From positions 1,238,020 through 1,302,019 of the forward strand of contig CM044961.1 of NCBI GenBank assembly GCA_024516035.1: a stretch of DNA of 64,000 bases. The letters run 5' to 3'. The stretch comes from Bactericera cockerelli (taxonomy: Eukaryota; Arthropoda; Insecta; Hemiptera; Triozidae). Shown piece after piece: positions 12,091-24,675 of this stretch (position 1 is the first letter of the stretch; the number at the start of each line of letters is the position of its first letter). The translations under genes and the position numbers were made by a program. The notes under the pieces were generated by a model, which did not search any database, was not told where the DNA came from, and worked only from the letters and a program-made list of their open reading frames with translations.

Positions 12091-12409
12091 CCATTTGCAC
12101 TCGAAAGCATCTGTGAGATGACAAACAACTCGTCGCAAAAAAAAGTTCGACCTCAGATAAGGTCGATGTCATCTCTCAGATGACAAGAGTACAACCGCAT
12201 ACAAAGGTCGATGGCATCTCTGAGATGACAACATTGATTTTTTTGTTTCATGATTTCTCCCGCTTTTTTGGATTCACTTTTTGAATAATGAATAATTTGG
12301 CTAGCTTCACAGTCATGTTATATATAAATCAATGACCAACTTCACCCTGGTAAACAAAACATCCACCTTATGTGAGGTCGTTGAAAATATTGCTGCAGAG
12401 TGCAAAAGG
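12091..12409. mobile_element. piggyBac-like MITE flanked by TTAA
   Basis: TTAA at 12087-12090 and 12410-12413 flank inverted ends CCATTTGCACTC and GAGTGCAAAAGG. TTAA duplication with CC-starting ends is the piggyBac signature. The interior holds three GATGTCATCTCTCAGATGAC-like palindromic segments and no frame. Confidence 0.65.
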
Positions 12410-12428
12410 TTAACGCAGCTATACACCA

Positions 12429-12599
12429 GTGGCCGGTTCTATCAATCTCGGTTTGGTGCGAATCTCGGATTGTAAACGCTAGTTCCAAAAGTATTCGCAT
12501 AACTAGCGCTAGTGTGCCCATGTAAAGTGTATACGATATTAAGCCAACCTAGGTTTCACGTAACTTCGGGTTTTGTCATTTTCTGATAGAACCGGCCAC
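12429..12599. mobile_element. Small MITE with 16-bp inverted ends
   Basis: GTGGCCGGTTCTATCA (12429-12444) and TGATAGAACCGGCCAC (12584-12599) are perfect inverted repeats around 140 bp. No clear target duplication, so the superfamily is unknown. Confidence 0.7.
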
Positions 12600-14055
12600 A
12601 GTGCTTGAAAGAACCAGTCACAGTGCTGATTAATAACTTTATTGTTCGTCAAAAGATCACGGCTACAATGCTACATTGAGATTGCTCGGCGAAATATTCT
12701 ATCCGGCCATTCACACACTCAATTTTAGAGGTGTAAAGGTTCGATTCTCGGGCAAAAAAAAAAAATTAATTTGACTTCTGGACGCTCTCAAAGTAGTCGT
12801 GGTATAATGATTCATATTTCGATTCCATGTATCTCGGAGTTTCTTATTTTATTATTATTATTATCATTAAAAGAACACTTTGCTATCATTAATATTAAAA
12901 CAACACTGAACAAAGGAAATTTAAATGTCCCCTTTTTTTTTCTTTTCTTTGTGAATGTAAAATTTAAATTAGAGTGTCGAGATGTACTTGAGCATTGAAA
13001 ATTCAATTTATTTTCGTTGTTTGTAATTATAAATTGCCTTTTTTCTTTGAAGAGAGAAAAAAGATTTTTTTAATCAATGTTATATAAATTAAGTCTATAG
13101 AATATTATTCATTTATGCAGAAATGGTAGATTTTGTAATGAATTTTTTAAGTATAGATTATATTTTTAACGATGATGTATTTACGATTCTTTTATGATAA
13201 TACTTAAATTTCAAATAATATATCATTTTTTTACATTAATTAATTATGTACCTAGTTACTGAAAAAAACATCTGTTTTATGGTTTTGACAGCACCACTAT
13301 CAAAAGTTAATCATAAATAATTATTAATTATAATATATTCTCATTTTTTCATTAATTCTATGGTAATAATTTTGTTGAACCAATGTATAAAAGAATATTG
13401 TACTCTTCTATGTCCTATTTTTGTGATACTTAGATATTTTTTAAGCAAGGTATTTCTGTATGATCTATTTGTAGTCTTTGCATGTTATAAAAAATACATA
13501 GATTTATGTGTTGTGTAGATTCGAAATAGGTCTTGAATTCATGCATAAAAATTTGATTGCATGCAATAAGTAGTTTTTATTTTTATTGTTGCTGAAAATT
13601 ACGTAATGATTTTTGCATGCACTGGCATTTGTATCTACTAAAATGAATTTTGGGTGAAATAGGTATATGTAATATTTTTTATGAAACTAGGATTATTAAA
13701 AAAAAAATAATAATAATTATTACATAGACCTAATTTTACTTTGGATTTCTAACATGACTATAACAAATAATGAGATACGTAAGTTTTTCTGTATAAAACA
13801 TTATTGGCTATTCATGTTCAAATATTTTTGTAACAATAGTTCATAATAATAAATTTTATATTGGAAGTACAGTGCCAACCTCTCATTCTTCTTTGATGGT
13901 AAAGCGCCTATTATTGAGAAAGAAAATAAAAGAAACGTGATGAATGTGAAAAAAAAAAAAATAGTGACAATATTTTTTTTTTTAAATCGCGATGCTAGTA
14001 GGTATACTGACTAGTAACATATTTTTTAAAAAAAGTAATTAAAAGTGAAATTAAG
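12600..14055. other. AT-rich interval, no gene recognised
   Basis: Very AT-rich with frequent stops in all frames; no element recognised. Confidence 0.45.
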
Positions 14056-14061
14056 GTAGGT

Positions 14062-14322
14062 CCGAATTATGAAACAGGCTTATGTTTGTTATGTTATCAT
14101 ATTTGTGTTAATCAGTTTCGTGATATCACAACTACTCAAACTCGCTTAACTAAATATAAGCTGAAACCGGAGCTTGAACCACCAACCTCCAGGTTACAAG
14201 TCCTCTTCAATCTAAGACTGATACGCCCTCTATAGGGAAAATCAACCAATTACAGGGCACTAAATTCCCACTAGAGGGCGGGCAACTGTTATATTAAAAT
14301 CGAAGCCTGTTTCATAATACGG
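14062..14322. mobile_element. MITE with 20-bp ends, carrying a SINE
   Basis: CCGAATTATGAAACAGGCTT (14062-14081) and AAGCCTGTTTCATAATACGG (14303-14322) are inverted repeats. Inside, 14090-14215 is a minus-strand family A SINE. A solitary end of the same family lies at 39797-39816. Confidence 0.65.
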
Positions 14323-14369
14323 CCCTTAGACTTTTCATTGTGGTACAAACGTGCTACAAAGGTTGATTA

Positions 14370-14475
14370 GCGACCTCAGTAGTTTGATTGATAAGGCGTC
14401 GGACTTGTAACCTGGAGGTCAGTGGTTCATGTCCCGATTTTAGCGTATATTTGGTAAAGCGAGCTTGATTAGTGG
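14370..14475 (+). mobile_element. SINE family A
   Basis: CTCAGTAGTTTGATTGATAA, GGACTTGTAACCTGGAGG, TGGTTCATGTCC and the tail GGTAAAGCGAGCTTGA. Confidence 0.7.
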
Positions 14476-14524
14476 TGATATGCTACAACGTGCTACAAAA
14501 AACGTGCTACAAAGGTAATAATAA

Positions 14525-14725
14525 TAATATCGCCTTATTTATACTGCCCGATTAGGACTATTAGGTCCCGTTATTCCAGCAGTAAGCCCAAGACATATTA
14601 TTATGTGGTAAAAATCCCAAATGGGAGGATAAATTGTCTTGTCCCGGCTGGGTTTCGAACCCGCGACCTCTGGAATCTCTGGATTCACACAGTGCCGCCT
14701 TTACCACTGAGATTCCGGGACATCA
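14525..14725 (-). mobile_element. tRNA-derived SINE, family C
   Basis: On the minus strand the head has GGTTTCGAACCC-type B-box complement and CTCAGTGGTAAAGGCGGC; the body has CCCATTTGGGATTTTTACC and GGGCTTACTGCTGGAATAAC, with a (TTA)n end. Other copies: 23604-23800 (+), 23860-24025 (-) and part at 17298-17345. Confidence 0.7.
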
Positions 14726-15845
14726 AATTCATGATCCAATTTCAATTCCAATTACTCATCCAATTTCAACTATTCAACTGAGGCGTCGAAAATATCATTT
14801 TCCATCAACGAACTTGAACAAAATAATTATGCATAAAATTGCATCTTCTCAAGGACCAATTAGACTGCTGGATTTCAAATGGGACGAAAAAGCAATAGTG
14901 GCTTGTGGGGTAACAATCTCGTTAAAGGGATACTTGACTAAATTAATGCATTAGGAATGTCAAAACCATCCCTAGGGATGAGTTCTACATGAAAGACACA
15001 ACTGAAAAGGGCCCTGGGGCCAGTTCCAAGATATGTTTTTAATGTAAAAATTTAAAAGTTAAAATACTTTTATTTTTTTTAGGAATCAAAGAACAATAGT
15101 AAAAATTAAACAATAGCAACGTCTTTATCCATGCTGTGTTGGGCATTCTTTTCTTTTTCCTCGCAGTTGTAATAATAAAACTTGTCATCCTTAAAAACTC
15201 GAGAAGCGTTTGAAAAATCTGAAAAAAAGGAAAATATTTTCAGACTAGCTCCTGTTCCAATTTTGGATAGTAAATTTCGAAAGTCGGAAAGAAAAGTAAT
15301 TTTGTGAAACAGACCCCGGGCTCCTCATTTTCTATGCAAACGACTTTGTATTCCCGATTCAGGGAATGAGCTTTTTCAAGCGAACAGAAATTTTCAAGTG
15401 AGCACAGATTTTCAAACGAGAACACACAGACACTTTTACTCTTTTTCGTCCAATGAAGATAAGAAAGACGGTTTGGCTATGAAATACTTGAATATCCGAT
15501 GTAATGTCATTTTTAAAATGAGTTGATTGCTGGTAAACCTTTAAACAGAAACGCTTGGATCAAATTATTGAACTTACCTACAAACCTACATACATAGGTA
15601 CTTATGTCATTACCAAATTTAAAAAAAAGTACACCTATATTGAAGAAAAAAATATTAAATAAAGGGGAAAAAGTTATTTAAACACGACTTAAATTACATT
15701 TTTTCCATCCCAATCTAAGTTTTTTACTATAATAATTCCTATGTTAAACTCAAGAAAATCGTCTTGTATTGAAGAAAATTCAAAAAGATATTATTTTAAA
15801 AATTCTTCAGTGCCTGCAAAAAATTGTATGAAACTTAAAAAAAAA
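14726..15845. other. No recognised gene
   Basis: AT-rich. A short frame continues from the SINE to 14954 but has no family resemblance. Likely intron or upstream DNA. Confidence 0.4.
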
Positions 15846-16030
15846 TGTAGGTAATTAAATATAAAAGAAAGTTGTAAATGTAAAAGCTTACCAACTCATG
15901 TTTAAGAAAAGAAAAGAAAAGAACTACAAAATTTTTTATTCAATTTAATAATAAAAATTTAGGTAATTAAATATAAAAGAACGTTGTAAATGTAAAAGCT
16001 TTCCAACTCATGTTTAAGAAAAGAAAAGAA
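15846..16030 (+). repeat. Tandem duplication (~111-bp offset) before the first nAChR exon in the window
   Basis: TAGGTAATTAAATATAAAAG, GTTGTAAATGTAAAAGCTT and CCAACTCATGTTTAAGAAAA occur at 15846-15915 and again at 15957-16030, ending about 60 bp before the exon acceptor. Confidence 0.9.
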
Positions 16031-16090
16031 AGCTTACCAAATTCCCAAGATCCTCTCCGACTGACCTCCTTACCTCCGCCCCTGCCACAG

Positions 16091-16206
16091 GTTGATCTTC
16101 GCCACATGGATGAGAAGTCAGGCTCCAACATAGTGGAGGTGGGCGTGGACCTGTCCGAGTTCTACATGTCCGTGGAGTGGGACATTCTCGAAGTACCTGC
16201 CGTCAG
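16091..16206 (+). CDS. nAChRalpha: nAChR alpha exon: end of ligand-binding domain (loop F)
   Basis: Acceptor CCTGCCACAG ends at 16090 and donor AG|GTGAGA begins at 16207. The 38 complete codons start VDLRHMDE, contain GVDLSEFY and end [12 protein letters not shown], the classic stretch after loop B in insect nAChR subunits. The exon starts in phase 0 and leaves two bases (AG) that combine with the next exon to make Arg. The preceding exon should encode the W-T-Y-D-G of loop B; no such segment is visible in 1-16090. Upstream of the acceptor a 70-bp intron segment is duplicated (15846-15915 and 15957-16030). Confidence 0.93.
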
Positions 16207-18967
16207 GTGAGACTTGTCCGGGAAAAAGAAAAGAAATTTTGTTTTAACATGTTAATGTTACAACTTTTGATAAATAAACATGGGCTATGACCGTTAGTTT
16301 GTTAAAATCAAAAAATAAAAATAATATGTAAAATGTTGACCCTAAAAATGTTGGTAACTTGTCAAAAATACAGCGAATTTTTAAAATGAATGTTAATAAT
16401 ATACAGGTGGGGCAAAAGTCTGGAAACCCCTGAATAACTTTCGAATGGCTTCTTCGGTAAAATTAAAATTTTGTACGGTAAACCGGGCTAATAAGACCTT
16501 CTTTTAGAGTGGGGTCGATTTTTGTTACCGGCCCCCATGTCGGGGCCAGGGGGGCCAACTTCATTTTTTTAAATACGAACCCCCACCTTGCGATACATTT
16601 TTAAAAAGGTCTTTAAATTAAAAATACATTGGTGCAAATTTTATTTTTTTAATATTAATTGTTTGCAAATGGCGTCCAACTTTGTGTATGTAATAAAGTC
16701 TGGAAACCCCTAAATATCTTTCGAAAGGGCTTTCTCAGTAAATTTAAAATTGTGTACGGTAATCCTTGGTAATTTGACCTTATATTAGAATGGGACCATT
16801 TTTTTATTATCGGCCCCCATGTCGGGGCCAGGGAGGCCAACTTCATTTTTTTAAATACGAAACCCCACCTTGCGATACATTTTTGGAAAGGTCTAATTAT
16901 CCCGACTTACCGTGCACTATTTTAAATTTACTGAGAAAGTCCTTTCAAAAAATATTCAGGGGTTTCCAGACTTTACTGCATACACAAAGTTGGACGCCAT
17001 TTGCAAACAGTTAATATTAAAAAAATAAAATATGAACCAATGTTTTTCTAATTTAAAGACCTTTCTAAAAATGTATCGCAAGGTGGGGGTTCGTATTTAA
17101 AAAAATAAAGTTGGCCCCCCTGGCCCCGACATGGGGGCCGGTAACAAAAATCGACCCCATTCTAAAAAAAGGTCTTATTATCCCGGTTTACCGTACAAAA
17201 TTTTAAGTTTACCGAAGAAGGCATTCGAAAGTTATTCAGGGTTTCCAGACTTTTGCCCCACCCTGTATAGACATCCTATGTGAATTTATGATTATAATAT
17301 CGCCTTATTTATATACTGCCCGATTAGGACTAACGAGTCCTGAAATGAAGAGGTGCTATATTAAATTAAACTGCTATATAAAACTGTATATTGAAAATAA
17401 AGCATACTTTAAAATGAATATTACAGTAAAAAAGACAGAGATAGAAATATAAAGCCATTTCTGTAATAACTCTGCGTGGCCTTAAAAGTATAAGTGCGGA
17501 ATTAATAGACGTGTCTGTAGTACCCTTGTGGAGAGGTCTAAGGGCGAAATTAATAGACAAATTCTACATCACAAGTCACTGCTAAGCGTCGGTTTTCCCT
17601 TACCCCAACGGTTTTCCCTATCTGTGATTTAGCGCAGAAGTGTTGAAAATACGTCTATTAATTCCGCCCTAAATTCTGCGTCGTGAATGGAGAAAACTAA
17701 TGCTAAGTTGAGACTTCAGATCTTGATTTTGTCTAGTCATTTCGTCCTAGATTTTGCGTACTGTTTTCAATAGGGAGATGTCAGTTCTGACTTAAACTAG
17801 TGATCCCAATTTCGTCGAATAGAATAATTTCTTTTATATTTTCATCTCCTAGGAATGAAAAGTTCTACACTTGCTGTGACGAGCCCTACCTGGATATCAC
17901 GTTCAATATCACCATGCGCCGGAAGACGCTTTTCTACACTGTCAACATCATCATCCCTTGTATGGGCATCTCCTTCCTGACTGTGCTCACCTTCTATCTG
18001 CCCTCCGATAGTGGAGAGAAGGTGGGTTTTAGAAGAGAAAAATTTATAATATGTATGGTTTTTATTTGTGGTGAAGCACAAGGCCTCTTCACAATTTTTG
18101 TGAGAAGCGCAGCATTAATAAGAGCCTCCTGTACTTTTCGAATTCTATTACATTAATTTCTTTTTACTCTGGTAATGCCGCCAGTGGTCGTTACTCATAC
18201 AAGTAACTACTCATTTTTCCTCACGAGGTATGAGTGGACCCCGAACATCGAAGTATAGAGCAAAAAAATCCTGCCCAACTGGGAATCGAACCCAGGTCAA
18301 CGTGAGTGCAATGTCGATGACTACGATGACTACTAAAAAATTATAATATTTTATGTCAATTTTGAAAATTTGTAGACTTCAAAAATGCCTTTGATAGTTT
18401 GAAAATACATTATAATTGGAGTTAAGTCATTCAAGAGGGGAGTTCTGCTGGAATATACTAAACTAAAACTACATGTTATAAACTTAACAAAAATGTGAAC
18501 GGGGCAGATGAAAAAGAACTTGGTATACCACAAGGTGGACATCATTCTCTGATAGTGGAGAGAAGGTGGGTTTGGCTGTAAAAGACAACAATAGAATTGA
18601 AATTTTGTAAATGTCACAAAACTTTAAATATGTAGATTCCCTGCAAATTTTTAGACTCCAGAAATGTCTTTGATAAATTTAGAAAAAAATAGGTTAAAGC
18701 TGGAGTAAGGTAACACAAGACTACCTATCTCTCACTCAACTTATCCTGCTTAAAAAAGAGGGCTTTGAAGTATCCTCCACTCACCAGTAACATAGCTATG
18801 TCACAATTTTGCGACCCCTACTTAGAAAACTACCTCATGTGTACCCAAGATTATACCACCGAAGCCGTACCGTCACCTACTGGATCCAGCCGAAACTCTT
18901 GCTGTGTGACTATCTATATTGTGTTGGTATATGGTGTTTTTAAACTATATTAAATTTAAGGAAGTAT

Positions 18968-19006
<39 letters not shown>

Positions 19007-22000
19007 TAATTAAGTTACAATTTTTGTGATTTATATACATATTGTATGTACAGTTGTTTACTTTCTTCTTTGTGATGAGTCTTAAACGATGACTAATTTA
19101 TTAATTCAGTGGAACATCAACGGCTTGATTTCCCACCTTCAGGAACTTAAATGTTTAATCAAAAAGTACTCACCACTTGTTATCTGTATTCAAGAAACAC
19201 ATTTAATCTCCAATAAAGAACCTATACTCCGGGGGTATGATATATATAGACACGACTTTACAGGCGGAATGATCGCTTTTGGAGGTGTTTGCATATATAT
19301 ACATGATTCTTGTCACTCTAAAGAGTTGATTATCAACACAAATCTTCAATGTGTAACTGCTCTTGTGAAATTTCCTCACTTCAATCAAAGTATTTCTATT
19401 TGTAATATTTACACTCCAAACACAGCAAATTCTATTCGTTACACTGAAACTGATCTTACCATTATCAAAAACCAGCTTGTAGGTCCATTCATTATTCTCG
19501 GTGATTTCAATGCCCACAATCCGTTATGGGGCAGCATATCACTTTCCAACGAAGGTAAAGAAGTTGAGAGGTTCATTCTTAATCACAATGACGTGGACTT
19601 ACTCAACACTGGTCAGAACACTCACTATAACCTTTCATACTGCTCAGAATCTGCAATTGACCTGACACTATGCTCGTCCTCATTATTCTTGGATCTTACC
19701 TGGACTGTTAATGATGACCTATGTTTCTCGGATCATTTCCCGATTTTATTAACACATGACCTACCTATTCCTACCACTTGTGCCGTAAGTTCAAGTTATC
19801 CTACAATTTGGAACTATGACAAGGCTAACTGGGCTCAATTTTCTGGAAACATCAACTTCGATTTCATTAACGATAATTTTACTCCTAGATCTAATGAAGA
19901 CATCGACAATTTACTATGTAACATCAATTCGAACATCACCTGTGCCGCCAAGGCTTCTATACCCGTTAAAAAAATTCCCCCTAATAAATTTCCTGTGCCT
20001 TGGTAGGATGATGATGTTAAAAAGGCCATTAAAGATAGAAGAAAGTGGCTTCGTAAAGCTAGGCGTGACCCTACCCTTGACAATCAAATTGCATTCAAGA
20101 AAGCAAGAGCTATTTCCAGAAGAACAATTAAAGAAAAAAGATCAATTAGTTGGAATAATTTTGTCAAATCCATTGACCAATCTACAACGTCAGGGGAAAT
20201 GTTTCTCAAAATGAACAAATTACGTGGAAAATATTCCCCTCGTCATATCAATGCTTTAGAAGATCCCTCTAACCATAACCTGCTGATTCATGACTCAACA
20301 TCCATTGCCAATACATTAGCTTCACATTTTTCCACGGTCTCGTCTGACTCTCACTACTCAGCTGAGTTTTTAAATCACAAAAGATCATGCGAGAACGTTG
20401 CTTTTGAGTTTGACCTGGCAGCCAGCTGTAATCAAGACTTCAATTGTCCTATCACCTACAATGAAATGTCTTCTGCCCTTGCGTCTTGTAATTCAAAAGC
20501 CGCAGGACCAGACGGCATATCTTTTATACTTCTTAAAAAGTTACCTTCAGAAGCTCTCGATAAATTGTTAATCTTTTTTAATCTAATATGGAGATCTGGT
20601 TTTCTACCCAAAAACTGGGGTGAGGCTTTAATAGTCCCCATTTTAAAGCCGGGGAAAACACGCTCTTTACCAGTAAGCTATAGACCGATATCTTTACTCA
20701 ACTGCAGTGGTAAACTCTTGGAAAAAATTGTCAACAAGAGGTTATTCTGGATATTAGAAAAAAAGATGTTTCTTAACCCGTTTCAAAGTGGTGGGCGGCT
20801 CAAGCGATCTACTATTGACAATCTTGCAATTCTTGAGAATGAAGTAGCCAAAGGATTCGCAAGAAAGGAACAAACTTTAGCTGCATTTCTAGACATTCAA
20901 AAGGCCTTTGATGTAACTTGGAGGTGGAAAATAATTTCGACTCTCCAGAACTTTGGCATTGTCGGATATATGTTAAAATATCTTCAAAACTTCCTTAATA
21001 ACAGATCTATAATAGTTAAATGTAATGGACTGCTTTCTGATACATACACCCTTGAAAACGGTATAGTACAAGGAAGTTCTCTATCACCGTTATTATTTAT
21101 AGTATTTATGAATGACATCTTTCATGTTATAAAGCCGCCACTAAAAAGTCTACTCTTCATTGATGATTTACTTGTAATTTCCCGTGACAAGAATTTTGAT
21201 ACCATGCTCACACGTTTTCAATGTACATTGAATGATATTCACAAATGGTCTATAAACAATGGTATCTCTTTTTCTACTGACCCTAGCAAATCAGTTTGGA
21301 TTGATTTTAATAGACTTAGAAAACCACTGTTACCAAAACTTACTTACAATGGAATAAATCTGAAATTTGTTAGAAATACTAAATTCCTTGGTTTATTTTG
21401 GGATTCTAAAATGAATTGGTCCCAACACATTGAATTTGTTAAAAGGCGCGCCATTAATTCTCTTAGTGCACTCAAAATGGTTAGCAACAAAAAGTATGGA
21501 GTACGCCGTGAGACCCTCCTGAAATTTTATCAGTCATATACTCTTCCGATTTTGGATTATGGTAGCTTCATCTATGGTTCAGCTAAAGATCACCTCCTCA
21601 ACAAACTCAATACCGTACACCATCTGCTATTCGCTTGGCAACCGGTGCTCTTCGCTCGAGTCCAGTTGTCAGCCTTTATGTAGATTCTGGTATTCCTCCA
21701 CTTACCTTGAGGAGGGAGAAACTTATGCTGAACTATGTTGCCAAAGTATCAGCTTCCCCTTTTAACCCCACTCAAAAAGTTTTGCTCAACCAAAATCTGG
21801 TTGGATTCAACTTTTCCAAAAATAAACCAAAGCCTATTTGTCTTCGGTTTAAAGATATATTTGAAATCTATGATCTAATAGCTTCCAGCGAAATTGTTCC
21901 CTATATTAGAGTAAACCCTCCTTGGTCTTCCAGATCACCCACCCTTGACCTTACTCTGGCTCAGGGAAGAAAAGATTGTACTGATCCTAATGTATTTCGT

Positions 22001-24640
22001 AGCCAATTTGCTCATGTCTTGAATAACAAATATTCTGATTACACTATTTGTTATACCGACGGATCAAAATCTGCAAGCATGACAGGTTGTTCTTTCAGCA
22101 TTGACGACACTGTTAAGTCATATTTTCTTAACAAAGTCAACTCTGTTTTTTCAACGGAACTAATTGCCATTCTTAAATGCTTTGAATCTTTGAAAGAGCA
22201 CAGTTCATTGAGATTTCTCGTTGTCTCAGATTCTAAAAGTGCCCTTCTTGCTCTAACTAATATTAACTTTGTTAACCCATTAGTTAGTAAAGTATATACA
22301 ACCTGGTCTCAGCTGGTCTCGTCCAATAAACAAATTACACTCATGTGGTGCCCGTCTCATTGTGGGATTAGAGGGAATGAAAGAGTGGATGAAGCAGCCA
22401 AGAACCCAGACACAATATCTATATTAAAAATGATAACTCCCGAAGATCTAAAACCCGTGATAAAATCAAGACTTACAACTGCTTGGCAGAATCAGTGGAC
22501 TAACATCAGCACTCCCAATAAACTGAAATCTATAAAACCTACAGTTAACAAGTGGTCCACTAGCAATCAGAAAAATAGAATTCAGGAAATAGTACTCACC
22601 CGAATGCGAATAGGACACACTCGCATCACTCATAACTATTTGTTCACGAGAACTGAACCACCAACTTGCCAGTGTGGCGAGCGTACGTCCGTCAACCATA
22701 TTCTAACATGCCCCAGACACAATCATATCCGAGCAACCCTACCCTACCCTCCTGCCCTTCATGATAACATGGACAGTGTCCAGGCCCTGTTTCAATATCT
22801 AAACATCCTAAACATATTTCATTTAATATGATACACTAGTGGGACCAGCGCGAACGACTTGCACAACAAGTTAAAGCGCTATATAAGAAAAAAAAAAAAA
22901 AAAAAAAAAAAAGGTAACACAGAAAGAAAAGGAAAGGTAACACAGATATAATTTAATTATTGTACATACCTAATTTGCAAATTTGTAGACTCAAATAATC
23001 ATCTAAACCCACTTTTCGTGGTTTAAATGATTACTATGATTTGAGTCTACAAATTTGCATATTAGGTATTTAGGGTGAAATGAATAGACATATTCTAAAT
23101 CACAAGTCATTGCTAAGCGCATCTTTCTGTGTTACCGATCTTACACAGTAAGCAATCTGTGACTTCGCGCCACAGAGATATTGCAAAAGCGTCTATTCAT
23201 TCCGCCCTTAGAATTAATTAAAAATGGAGTGAGGTATGACGAAAAGTCGATTTAGAATTTAGATGATTCAATATAAAACAATAGAATACATAATTATACA
23301 ATTAAACTATTTATTTAATTAATAGACGGGCGCTACCCATGAACCCATGATACATAAATGTTTAATTGTTTAAAAATGTTTAATTAATTTGTTTAACAAC
23401 TTCACTTAATATTTTTTAAAACTATTTCCTCTTTTCCCCACCAGGTGACGCTGTCCATCTCTATTCTTATCAGTCTCCACGTGTTCTTCCTCCTAGTGGT
23501 GGAGATTATACCCCCCACCTCTCTGGTGGTGCCTCTTCTAGGCAAATACCTCATATTTGCCATGATCCTTGTATCTATAAGGTAAGTCATGATCCTTGTA
23601 TCTGTCCGCGTAGCTCAGTGGTAGGGGCCACTAATCATGAGATTCCAGAGGTCGTGGGTTCGAATCCCAGCCGCGATGTGACAAGTTATCCTCCCATTTG
23701 GGATTTTTACCAGATAATAATACGTCTAAAGCTTACTGCTGGAATAATGGGACTTTAATAGTCCTTATCGATATTAATATTGTTGTCATTATGATTACGA
23801 TTATCTAAGTAAAATTCAATAGCCAGGGGAGTAATGATAATCCCAAAAACATACCACTTCGCTGTCCTATTATTCCAGCAGTAAGCCCAAGACGCATTAT
23901 CATGTCGTCAAAATCACAAATGGAAGGATATCTTGTCTTGTCCCGGCTGGTTGTCGAACCTGCGACCTACGGATTACCAGTCCCCAGCGAGACGACGACG
24001 CCTTGACCACTGAGCTACCGGGACTTATAAATGGGCACAAAAAATGTCGAGAAAAGTAACAACAGAGAAAAATGAAAATCTGTCACTTCCGCTGGAAGAT
24101 CGAATTGCTTTTCATAGGGTAAAAAATTACTAGAGAGAAAAGAAAAAGAGGTGAAGTACATATTAAAGAGCTTCAGATGAGGGTAACATTATTAGTCATG
24201 GTGAGAGGGAAGGGAGTGAGACAGAGATAGATGAATACATGGAACAAGGGAGAGATAAAGAGGTAGAGAGGTAGAGGAAGAGGTAAAGTAAGAGAGAGAG
24301 AAGGATAGATATAGAAAAGGAGAGGGAGGAGGGAGGGTAACAAAGGGAAGGTACATAAACCGAGAAGGGGAGGGGAGAACTTTGTGGTCATAAAGCTCTT
24401 TTGACAAATTTGAAGAAGAAATTTTCATTTCGCTTTATATTACTTCACCTCGTAACCCAGATTTGTGAAAAGAAATGAGGGAAATAGAGAGGAAAAGGGA
24501 GAGAGAGAGAGGGAGGGAGAGAGAGGGAGGGAGAGAGAGGGAGGGAGAGAGAGGGAGGGGGAGAGAGAGAGAGGGAGGATCATAATAATGTACTTCCTTT
24601 TCTTTATTATCCTTTTCATACACACACTCTCTCCTCCTTA

Positions 24641-24675
<35 letters not shown>

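Larger units (their letters stand above)
18718..22910 (+). mobile_element. Non-LTR retrotransposon with EN, RT and RNase H, in intron 2
   Basis: Flanked by AAGGTAACACA (18707-18717 and 22911-22921), a probable 11-bp target duplication. The 3' end is poly(A) at 22888-22912. It carries endonuclease, reverse transcriptase and RNase H in the same strand as the host gene. An RNase H after RT places it in the I / R1 / LOA side of the non-LTR tree. ORF1 is missing, and a T35 run (18969-19003) lies before ORF2. Confidence 0.85.
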
